A DNA stretch of 34,571 nucleotides from a bacterium. Lineage in GTDB: Bacteria; Patescibacteriota; Patescibacteriia; 2-12-FULL-60-25. The notes under the pieces are model-generated. The model saw only the letters and a program-made list of their open reading frames with translations, was not told the origin of the DNA and made no database searches. The DNA is taken from assembly GCA_021806685.1 (NCBI GenBank), contig JAJZQU010000008.1:1-34571 (forward strand), read 5' to 3'. The translations under genes were made by a program, and so were the position numbers. Of the stretch, positions 24,862 through 32,391 are shown piece by piece (the stretch's first letter is position 1; each line of letters begins with the position of its first letter).

Positions 24862-26148
24862 TTATGCGGCCTTAACCGTCGGCCCGCTTTTCTTGCCAAA
24901 AGTATAAACTTCTTGCTCCTGATCTTCCTCTTCTTCCTCCTCGAGGTTCGGCTCTTGATACGTGCCCAACCTGTCTAATAGATTCTGCCCGCTCTCCCCC
25001 ATCTCAGCATCCAGAGACCTTGCCTCTTGGTGTCTTATGCCTTTGGCCTGTAGCGCCAATGAACTCCTGAGGTAGTCTAAAAATTCTCCTTTTTCCGCAT
25101 AAAGGTAGATGCAACGTTCAAATATTTTTTGGAGCTTTTCTGGATCATGTTTGTAAACCGAAAGATCATCCTCTTTGTCCAGCCAACCTTGAACCAACGG
25201 CTCAACCAACTCCGAAAGCTTCTCGACTGCGGAAGTGTTGCCTTTCCGTGCAAGGCCTATCAACGCTTTAGAAACGTCGTTGCGCATCTTTTTGATGTCC
25301 TGCGGCTTAATCTGTAATTCAGCCAGCCTTTTTTGGGCAAGGGCACTTCCCTTTTCGGCCATTCTCTTAAGTTGCTTCTGCAGTTCGTGATCAATGCTGG
25401 GGCGTTCCCAGTCTAAACTGGCAAAAGAATAAAGATTATCTTTATAAGGAGCTATAGCCTCGTCTACCTCGTTTTGATCAGCATATTCTTTAGACGGCAG
25501 ATAATCTTCTAACCTACTCTTTTCTTTCCACTTAGTTCGCCAAACGGAAGGGAGCAACTCTTTGAGACGAAACCATTGTATGGCGCCTTGCTCATCTCGG
25601 ATAAAATTAGTCAGAGCTAGATATAATCTCCCTGAATTTTTCTGAATCCAAGTCGGATTCAAGATATCTGGATTTTTACTTTCAAGTAAAACGATTAGAC
25701 GATCAACACATTCTCCCAGATTTCTCGGTTTCTCGGATTTTCTTTTGATTGTCGGCGGTTCTCCAGATGGCTCTTGCATTATCGCCTGCAGTTGAGGATC
25801 AAGCCATCTACGGGGCCTAACTCTTTTGGCCTCATTCGACTTAGTTTGGCCCGCTTCCCCTCTTTTCCAGGCTGCCTGCCATTGCGGCGATAAGTGATTG
25901 ACGACTCTCTGCCAATCGACAATACCATCAGGCGTCCGCGCCTCTCTTGATAATTCTTTAAAAAGTACATTGTCAGTCAACTCAATCCAACGCGGTGAAA
26001 CTTTTTCCGGCTGCAAATCATCCAATCGTTGTTGCAACAAACGAATAAAATACGATCCGGCCTCAGCTTTTTGTTCAATACCTGATTCGCCAGGCTTTGG
26101 AGCCAGGACCTCCGAGCTGGGAACAGCGCCCATACTTTCCATTGTCAT
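24862..26148 (-). CDS. Hypothetical protein
   Basis: Long ORF; the TTG at 26184 used by the ORF track is the start of a TTGACA -35 box, so ATG 26148 is preferred. Confidence 0.78.
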   Translation of the reverse strand: MTMESMGAVPSSEVLAPKPGESGIEQKAEAGSYFIRLLQQRLDDLQPEKVSPRWIELTDNVLFKELSREARTPDGIVDWQRVVNHLSPQWQAAWKRGEAGQTKSNEAKRVRPRRWLDPQLQAIMQEPSGEPPTIKRKSEKPRNLGECVDRLIVLLESKNPDILNPTWIQKNSGRLYLALTNFIRDEQGAIQWFRLKELLPSVWRTKWKEKSRLEDYLPSKEYADQNEVDEAIAPYKDNLYSFASLDWERPSIDHELQKQLKRMAEKGSALAQKRLAELQIKPQDIKKMRNDVSKALIGLARKGNTSAVEKLSELVEPLVQGWLDKEDDLSVYKHDPEKLQKIFERCIYLYAEKGEFLDYLRSSLALQAKGIRHQEARSLDAEMGESGQNLLDRLGTYQEPNLEEEEEEDQEQEVYTFGKKSGPTVKAA

Positions 26149-26154
26149 GTTTAA

Positions 26155-26184
26155 ATTATCCCTTGAATCCCCGCCCCTTGTCAA
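26155..26184 (-). promoter_or_regulatory. Sigma70 promoter, nearly leaderless
   Basis: TTGACA-18 nt-GATAAT-TTAAAC-ATG. Confidence 0.65.
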
Positions 26185-26216
26185 AATGCGATAAAAACAG
26201 CATCATGAACCGGTTA

Positions 26217-26293
26217 GCGCCCGTAGCTCAGCTGGATAGAGTACTTCCCTCCGAAGGAAGGGGTCAGTGGTTCAAATCCACTCGGGCGCACCA
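26217..26293 (+). tRNA. tRNA-Arg (CCG), CCA encoded
   Basis: Acceptor gcgcccg/cgggcgc, anticodon arm cttcc-ctCCGaa-ggaag, 3' acca. Confidence 0.96.
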
Positions 26294-26295
26294 GT

Positions 26296-26320
26296 AAAAT
26301 CCTCCATATGGAGGATTTTT
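26296..26320 (+). terminator. tRNA-Arg terminator
   Basis: AAAATCCTCCATATGGAGGATTTTT. Confidence 0.88.
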
Positions 26321-26323
26321 GAT

Positions 26324-26346
26324 TAAAAAAAGACCGGTGTTACCGG
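26324..26346 (-). terminator. Terminator whose loop contains the stop codon of the 26340-27815 gene
   Basis: - strand CCGGT-AAC-ACCGG-TCTTTTTTT; TAA stop at 26342-26340. Confidence 0.8.
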
Positions 26347-27815
26347 CTCAAGGTGGGTGGGGTCTTATTGACTCTGGTTCGGAGCTTGTCTTTGAGGTAG
26401 TTGGTGGTGATATCCAATCCTGCCCATGAGATACTGGAAATGATTCGCCACTCAGTGCCTGGCCCGTTCAAATCCCAGTTCGAAGGAATGAGCCTGGCCC
26501 CGAAAGTCGCACTCAGCTCCTCGGTGATTTCCAGTGATCCGCCGAAACCAAAGGTGCCACGCGGTTTCCTGTCAGTTGCTTTGCCTCCGGCAGGGAGCAG
26601 GAACGATCCGTCGAGGTGCCCGGCAAAAGTATGGAATGAAACCGAGGCTTGGGTGCCCAATTCCCACGGCACATAACCCTGGTCTACCAAAACCCAAAGC
26701 CCGGAATACGCTGCCAATGATGTGTGGGCGTCGGGAAAGTATTCGAAGACCGCTGATGGCCGGGCATAAACCCCGCTAGCCGTCGCCACGTTGAATCCTA
26801 GCGTAAAGGTGTTCTTCAGACACGAGTCGAGAGCTGTCTGGGTAGTTTTTTGATCTTTAGCAACGCACTTAACCAAGTGGTCACTGAGCACAGGGTCGCG
26901 TTGGTTAATGATATCAATGCCGACTGCCAAGGCCTGGTTGGTCTTGCGGCTTTGATTACCCCAACGCGGGCCATTGGATACGCCAAAAGCAACGTAAGAT
27001 GCTTGCCGAAGATCCCAACCCGGCTCTAACTTCGCAATTTCGCCCCTCTCATTTTTCCATATGTAATATGGCTTGATGCGTCCGCCGACTGCCGCATACG
27101 TTTCGCCTCCGCCCATGGATACAGGCAATTGGAGAGAAACCGTGCGCGTATCGCTAGGTAATGAAACATTGCTCGTGGCAGAAAGCAGTACAGGCTGGGT
27201 TGGAACATTCACTTCCTTGGAAGGCAACAGCGATTCGACAACCTCCTCGGGCTCGTTGACAGGCTTTGTTTTCTTGCCCGGCCCATCTCCCTCATCATCC
27301 TTCTTTGCGCACTTTGCAGGATTGCAGCACACGCATTGCGGGGGCGGGGTCACATTCACCTGCACAGTGATGCTAGAAGGCGCGGGCAAAGTGACTTGAT
27401 CCTTTACGCCGCAGGCTTGCAGCCCTTCACCCAAAACTGAAGCGTAAATGGCCAAGAGCTTATCTGCCGCGTAGCAAACATCAGCATTGAGTTCTGTGTC
27501 TCTGACTTTGATCAGCTTGTAGGGATAACAAGAGTTACCGATAGTGCTGGGTAAGGCAGTTTGGCCACCGATGACTTTGTCGTGGAACTTCTTGACCCAG
27601 GCATTCAACTCGCCGGGTGTCATGCGATGGTCTTGTGGGCATTGCTTTTCCAGCACGGCAGATATCGAGGCGGCGTAGGCCACCAAGTTGCTGCAGCAGG
27701 TACGCCTGGGTGGAGTTGCGTTGGGTAGATTTTGGGCCCATGCAAAACTTGCCGGGCAAACCAATACAATGAACATGGCTACCAAGTGGCACGTAAACTT
27801 TTTGGCACTTCCCAT
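26340..27815 (-). CDS. Secreted Cys-rich protein with beta-barrel-like C-terminal half
   Basis: Signal peptide LVAMFIVLVCPASFAWAQ; SD AAGAAGGTG; amphipathic strand pattern near the C-terminus (TFGFGGSLEITEELSATFGARLIPSNWDLNGPGTEWRIISSISWAGLDITTNYL). Confidence 0.8.
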   Translation of the reverse strand: MGSAKKFTCHLVAMFIVLVCPASFAWAQNLPNATPPRRTCCSNLVAYAASISAVLEKQCPQDHRMTPGELNAWVKKFHDKVIGGQTALPSTIGNSCYPYKLIKVRDTELNADVCYAADKLLAIYASVLGEGLQACGVKDQVTLPAPSSITVQVNVTPPPQCVCCNPAKCAKKDDEGDGPGKKTKPVNEPEEVVESLLPSKEVNVPTQPVLLSATSNVSLPSDTRTVSLQLPVSMGGGETYAAVGGRIKPYYIWKNERGEIAKLEPGWDLRQASYVAFGVSNGPRWGNQSRKTNQALAVGIDIINQRDPVLSDHLVKCVAKDQKTTQTALDSCLKNTFTLGFNVATASGVYARPSAVFEYFPDAHTSLAAYSGLWVLVDQGYVPWELGTQASVSFHTFAGHLDGSFLLPAGGKATDRKPRGTFGFGGSLEITEELSATFGARLIPSNWDLNGPGTEWRIISSISWAGLDITTNYLKDKLRTRVNKTPPTLSR

Positions 27816-27961
27816 AACACACCTTCTTGCCTTTCATGGGGTAGTACAGAGTCATGTCCAAAGGACTATGTTTGTTTACGCCAATAAAATAGCCCCGTCA
27901 AGCATCGACTTTACATATCCAAATCTTGAGGTAGTATGTAGCTTCCCAATGGAGGTGACCC

Positions 27962-28576
27962 ATGCTCTTTCCGCACGAAGACATTGTTCAGGCCCTCGCG
28001 GGCGGCGATATCAACGATCCAGAGTATTTCGAAGCCGTCTACAAGAAGCTGGTGCTTGATCGCCCAGACGACCCGGATAAGCGCGCAGCGCTGCAAACCA
28101 CCGGGGGAAATCCCAGCGATTATCCCGAACAGTTAAAGCTCTTCCTGACGGAAGACTTGCCCTCATCCAAGAGCGTCCCGTCGCTGGTCGCGGTCTGGAA
28201 AATCGTTTTCAAGCTGATTTTTTATGCCGCTGAATCCGGTGTGGTGATCAAGGATTTTTATTGGTGGGATATCAGGCCCAAGCTGCGGGCACTGGTAGCC
28301 ACCCTCAGCCGCGAGGGCCATACCTTCCAAGTCTACTTCTACTGGAAGAAGACCAATAAAGATGAGGTCCATCCCATGCAGCGCGGATGCAAGACTGCGT
28401 GCAGCATTTCCCCGAATAAGCCCGGTATCTTACGACTCGAGTTCGATGCTGAGGCTTACCAGGAAATGCGGGCGGCCTACGAATACTGGCTAAAATCGCC
28501 TCTTGTCCTGCCTCGCGGCTTCTCAGAAGCAACTAAAAAACCTCCTTGCACGGCAGACTCCTGCGCTCCCAACTGA
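27962..28576 (+). CDS. Hypothetical protein
   Basis: SD GGAGGTGACCC-ATG; terminator embedded in the stop codon region. Confidence 0.82.
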   Translation: MLFPHEDIVQALAGGDINDPEYFEAVYKKLVLDRPDDPDKRAALQTTGGNPSDYPEQLKLFLTEDLPSSKSVPSLVAVWKIVFKLIFYAAESGVVIKDFYWWDIRPKLRALVATLSREGHTFQVYFYWKKTNKDEVHPMQRGCKTACSISPNKPGILRLEFDAEAYQEMRAAYEYWLKSPLVLPRGFSEATKKPPCTADSCAPN

Positions 28577-28590
28577 GCGCTTCTTTTTTT
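28563..28590. terminator. Terminator overlapping the TGA stop of the 27962 gene and the 3' end of the FemABX gene
   Basis: GCGCTC-ccaact-GAGCGC-TTCTTTTTTT; TGA at 28574-28576 lies in the hairpin. Confidence 0.85.
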
Positions 28591-29620
28591 AGGCTTTACC
28601 CGACAACAGCCGTCTCATGAAAATCAAAGTATACAAACTCATGTTAAGCGGCAGGTCCCAAGTGCCAATCATATCAACCTGCTGCCCTCCCCAACCATTC
28701 TTAAATCGCGAAATGCCTTCCCAAGATTTTTTATAAAGCGGCGAGGAAACATTAACCGGATTCACGCCCCAAAAATCATAAAACTTATTGCCTTCTTGCT
28801 TGGCGGCCTTGATAGCATCCCAATGCAAAGCATAAGGCGCCATGGCCTGGCGCATGAGATGGGATGATGCGCCATAAAGATAAGTGACCGTCTGGCCGTA
28901 AACGATTTCCAAATCAGCGGCCAGCATGGCGCCGTTCAGTTCAGCAACGCGCAGGCGTGCCATCTTGGCCGCGGCTAAAGTCTGTAAAGTCTTATAAAGA
29001 TAATTGGACGAATGCTGGACAAAGCCGGCGCGCTTTTCAGTCTCTTGCATGAGCTGTAAAAATTTATCAATGTCAGCCGGGTGGGATGTTAAACGCGTCT
29101 TGACGCCATGCTTGGCGGCAACCCGGATGTTGTAACGCGTTTTCTCATGCATGCGTGCCAACAATTCTTCTTCCGATGGATTTAAATTCAATAAGTTTGT
29201 GCTTGATGGATTAACCGAAAGGGAGCGAGTGAATCGCGGGGGCAAATAACGGACTTGCGATTCTAACCGGACAGCAGGCTCAAAACGCCAAAACAAACAG
29301 CGAGGTAATTTGGATTTTTCGGCCATCAAGCTGACCAGATGAGAGATAACAGCCCGATAATTTCCTTTATCAACCTTATGTGAGATGACTGGCCCACGCG
29401 GTGCAAACCAATAACCCAACCCTAAAAACTTCTTGCGGTACTCGCCTTGGACAGTACAGAGCCACTCCCCCTCCTCACCAACCAAAGCAAGGCGGCGCAC
29501 CGGGTAACCGAGCGCCTTGCGAAACTCACCCCAGGCCCATGACTGGGTGAACTGGGCCCATGGTTGACGGAGTTGGAAAATTTCCCAATTGGCCGGATCG
29601 TTGACTTCCAATAAATGCAT
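28589..29620 (-). CDS. FemABX-family peptidyltransferase (GNAT fold)
   Basis: QPWAQFTQSWAWGEFRKALGYPVRRLAL, GLGYWFAPRGPV, LARMHEKTRYNIRVAAKHGVKT, FYDFWGVNP, ISRFKNGWGGQQVDMIGTWDLPLN. Confidence 0.93.
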   Translation of the reverse strand: MHLLEVNDPANWEIFQLRQPWAQFTQSWAWGEFRKALGYPVRRLALVGEEGEWLCTVQGEYRKKFLGLGYWFAPRGPVISHKVDKGNYRAVISHLVSLMAEKSKLPRCLFWRFEPAVRLESQVRYLPPRFTRSLSVNPSSTNLLNLNPSEEELLARMHEKTRYNIRVAAKHGVKTRLTSHPADIDKFLQLMQETEKRAGFVQHSSNYLYKTLQTLAAAKMARLRVAELNGAMLAADLEIVYGQTVTYLYGASSHLMRQAMAPYALHWDAIKAAKQEGNKFYDFWGVNPVNVSSPLYKKSWEGISRFKNGWGGQQVDMIGTWDLPLNMSLYTLIFMRRLLSGKA

Positions 29621-29630
29621 AAATCACCTC

Positions 29631-29712
29631 TGTCATTTCGACCAAACGAAGTGCGTGGAGAAATCTTCGTTAACCAAGATTCCTCGACTCGCAATACTCG
29701 CTCGGAATGACA
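29631..29712. repeat. Imperfect palindromic intergenic repeat
   Basis: TGTCATTTCGACC...GAGAAATCTTcgttaaccAAGATTCCTC...CTCGGAATGACA nested inverted repeats. Confidence 0.8.
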
Positions 29713-29717
29713 TATTG

Positions 29718-30275
29718 TTACTTGCTTAAGAGTTTTAAAGCGGCGCGCAGGCGGTCAGAAGTATCGCTGGTTTCAGGCGGGACTTTTTTGGCAGCTTCGC
29801 GAGCCTGGAAAGCCGTGTAACCTAAGTTGGTCAAGGCTTCGACCAACTCCCTGTCTGATTCTGCAACTACCCCGACTTCAACTAATTTACCTTTAAGCTC
29901 AAGCACGATTTTTTGCGCCGTCTTTTTTCCAAGCCCAGGCAGCGAAGCCAACCAATCGGCATCGCCTTGCGCCAAGCGTGATCGGAGATTATCAAGCGGT
30001 GCGGCTGAGCAGACGGCCAGCGCAACTTTGGGACCAACGCCCGAAACGCCTAAAAGTTTTTCAAAAAAATCCAACTCATCCATGGTCAAAAAAGCATAGA
30101 GGTCATAAGCATCTTCCCGAATGTGTTCGTGCAAGTAAACGCGCTTATCCGTTCCGACCGAAATGGCTGATAATGTTCCAGAATGCGCCCTTAAACGGTA
30201 GCCGATGCCGTTAACTTCCAGGATAAAAAAATCCATGAAAACTTCCGCTACTTTACCATGCAATGTGGCCAACAT
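29718..30275 (-). CDS. ruvA: Holliday junction branch migration protein RuvA
   Basis: MLATLHGKVAEVFMDFFILEVNGIGYRL, LLGVSGVGPKVALAVCS, LPGLGKKTAQKIVLELKGKL. Confidence 0.97.
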   Translation of the reverse strand: MLATLHGKVAEVFMDFFILEVNGIGYRLRAHSGTLSAISVGTDKRVYLHEHIREDAYDLYAFLTMDELDFFEKLLGVSGVGPKVALAVCSAAPLDNLRSRLAQGDADWLASLPGLGKKTAQKIVLELKGKLVEVGVVAESDRELVEALTNLGYTAFQAREAAKKVPPETSDTSDRLRAALKLLSK

Positions 30276-30349
30276 ATGACCAACAGCATACCGCAGATGC
30301 GGCTTGACGTAAAAGCTATCTGACGCGCCACGCGTCTTATTTTTTATAA

Positions 30350-30395
30350 AAAAAGACTCCCGAACCCGAGGAAAGATGGGCTGGGAGCTTTAGTC
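30350..30395 (-). terminator. Terminator of the kinase gene
   Basis: - strand CTCCCAGCCC...GGGTTCGGGAG followed by TCTTTTTTT. Confidence 0.75.
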
Positions 30396-30417
30396 TGTGC
30401 GCGAGGAGGCGCAAGAC

Positions 30418-32214
30418 TCAAGGGTTGTCGAGTGGGGGCGGGGTGCCTGGGGGCAGGCCCTCGACAACGATGCCGTCGCTGGTGCTGCCAGTGCGAGGCT
30501 TGCCTTTGACAACCGGCGGCCTGGTGGCAGGCCTGGTTGAAGGCGGCCTTGGCACATAAGCCGTGGCTGGCGGAGCAGTTTCTGCAGTTGAGGGAACCGG
30601 CGTTGCTGGAGCAGTCGACTGAGCCGCTTGCATGCCGCTCGGCAAGGGTTTGCCTTGGAGCAGGCTGCAATCCGCGGGCAACCACCAGACCGCAACAGCT
30701 GCACCCATGAACAGCAGGGCCAGGATCAAGATCACCAACAACCCTTTTGATGAGCTTGGTTTGCTCAACTTGATGGGAGTGGCGGTCCTAACCTGACTGG
30801 GCGAAGGCTTGGCAGCGGGCCGTGCGACCACAATCGGTGTTGCCTTGGGTGGTGGCGCCGGAGCAACCACTACCTTTTGGGTGATAACCACCGGCTTCTG
30901 ATACGCCTGGCTGACTGCGGCTACTGCCTGAGGGACGGGTTGCTCGGCCGGGACTGGCCTTGGTGCAACCTTGCCCGTCGTACTCTGGCGTTTGGCCGGG
31001 GTAGAGGCACGCTGCATAGGAACCGCTACTTTGCCGGACGATTGGCCGTTGGCCTTTTTCGCAGGCTTCTTGACCGGCTTGGCAGGAGGCATCGGAATTG
31101 ACCTGGGGGTCGTTACCTGGCTAGGCATAGATCCGCTCCCGTAAGCCTTGGCTGTTGCCACGGCTTTGGAAGGGAGCATGGGCCCCAGACCGAGCATTGT
31201 CCTCTGCTCCCTAGCTGCCACGATCTTCTGAATCGTTTCGGCTACGGGGTCGCAGTGTGGAGAACCGTTCGGAGGATAGGATCGAATTACCGGCCTGCTA
31301 TAGGTCTCGGCATTGGGATCCTCGCTCAGCTCCTGCCAGAGCTTCTTCAGGAAGATGGCTGATTCTGAGGCAGTCGGCCTGACAGATGGCACGCGGTCCA
31401 CGCCTCGGGCAACCATGGCCTCGAGACTGGCCGGCACATTCGGATTGAACGTCGAGACTGGCTCGAGAGCCAGGTCACCGTTCTTGATCCGATACCACAG
31501 CGGGAAAAAATCCTGTGCCCGCTGAGGGTCATCGTTGTGCAGATAGGGATGCCGACCGTCCGTCAGAAACTCGTAGATCATGCTCCAAATGGCAAATACA
31601 TCTACCGTAGGAGCAAAATCTTCTCCCAAGCCCTGTTCGGGAGCCATCCACCATGGAGTGCCAAGAGTGCTGCCCGGCACCGTGTACTTGGTGGCTGCTG
31701 AGTTCATCAGCTTGACTGCACCAAAGTCTCCAACTTTGGCCGTCAACTCACCATCCAGGTCAAGGTCAAGGAATACGTTGTTAGGCTTGAGGTCTCGATG
31801 GACAATCCCCTGACCATGCCCGTAGGCAATGGCATCGGCGACTTGGTACATCAAGGTCAACATCAGTAAGAGTGGCATGCTGTTGTTGTATTGGAGGTTG
31901 AGCGAATCCAGCGTGCCTCCATCAACCCACTCAAGCACGCAAATCGTCACATCCTCATTCATGGCGCTGGAGTAGGACTCTTTACGCAACATACGCACGA
32001 TATGCGGATGATCGAGCTTGGAGTGCGTATCCACTTCGCGCTCAAACCTCTTAGCATCCTCCTTCTCGCTCGGCCTTTGGAGCCTTTTGAGCGCGACCAG
32101 CTCGCGCGTCTGCTGATCCTCGGCCTTATAGACCTCTGCGATGCCGCCGGAAAGCGGCCGACTCAGGATCTTGTACCTGCCACAAATAACTTCACCTTCA
32201 TCGAGTTCACGCAT
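30418..32214 (-). CDS. Hanks-type Ser/Thr protein kinase with Pro/Ala-rich linker, TM helix and short external tail
   Basis: VALKRL, GIVHRDLKPNNVFL, KVGDFGAVKL, GTPWWMAPEQ motifs; TM LLVILILALLFMGAAVAVWWL. ATG 32214 with SD AAGGAGC is preferred over the TTG at 32277. Confidence 0.92.
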   Translation of the reverse strand: MRELDEGEVICGRYKILSRPLSGGIAEVYKAEDQQTRELVALKRLQRPSEKEDAKRFEREVDTHSKLDHPHIVRMLRKESYSSAMNEDVTICVLEWVDGGTLDSLNLQYNNSMPLLLMLTLMYQVADAIAYGHGQGIVHRDLKPNNVFLDLDLDGELTAKVGDFGAVKLMNSAATKYTVPGSTLGTPWWMAPEQGLGEDFAPTVDVFAIWSMIYEFLTDGRHPYLHNDDPQRAQDFFPLWYRIKNGDLALEPVSTFNPNVPASLEAMVARGVDRVPSVRPTASESAIFLKKLWQELSEDPNAETYSRPVIRSYPPNGSPHCDPVAETIQKIVAAREQRTMLGLGPMLPSKAVATAKAYGSGSMPSQVTTPRSIPMPPAKPVKKPAKKANGQSSGKVAVPMQRASTPAKRQSTTGKVAPRPVPAEQPVPQAVAAVSQAYQKPVVITQKVVVAPAPPPKATPIVVARPAAKPSPSQVRTATPIKLSKPSSSKGLLVILILALLFMGAAVAVWWLPADCSLLQGKPLPSGMQAAQSTAPATPVPSTAETAPPATAYVPRPPSTRPATRPPVVKGKPRTGSTSDGIVVEGLPPGTPPPLDNP

Positions 32215-32232
32215 GGTGCCGCTCCTTGGCAA

Positions 32233-32259
32233 GCCACGGTCGTTCGCGAACGACGTGGC
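32233..32259 (-). promoter_or_regulatory. Long GC-rich palindrome in the kinase leader
   Basis: GCCACG(G)TCGTTCG|CGAACGACGTGGC, 13 bp with one bulged base. Confidence 0.8.
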
Positions 32260-32280
32260 AAGCGTGTAGGTTTTCAAGGC

Positions 32281-32300
32281 ATTCCCTCGTATTAGGGAAT
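32281..32300 (-). promoter_or_regulatory. Second inverted repeat in the kinase leader, near the predicted transcription start
   Basis: ATTCCCT-cgtatt-AGGGAAT. Confidence 0.75.
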
Positions 32301-32305
32301 CAAGG

Positions 32306-32334
32306 AATGTAGCTCATTTTTAGAGCTTTGTCAA
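32306..32334 (-). promoter_or_regulatory. Sigma70 promoter of the kinase gene
   Basis: - strand TTGACA-17 nt-TACATT; spacer contains AGCTC-taaaaat-GAGCT. Confidence 0.65.
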
Positions 32335-32335
32335 C

Positions 32336-32371
32336 CAAAAACCCCCTTCCTGCCTAATGGGAAAGGGGTTG
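32336..32371 (-). terminator. ileS terminator
   Basis: - strand AACCCCTTTCC...GGAAGGGGGTT followed by TTTGG. Confidence 0.65.
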
Positions 32372-32391
32372 GTAAATGCAGGTTATTTAGC

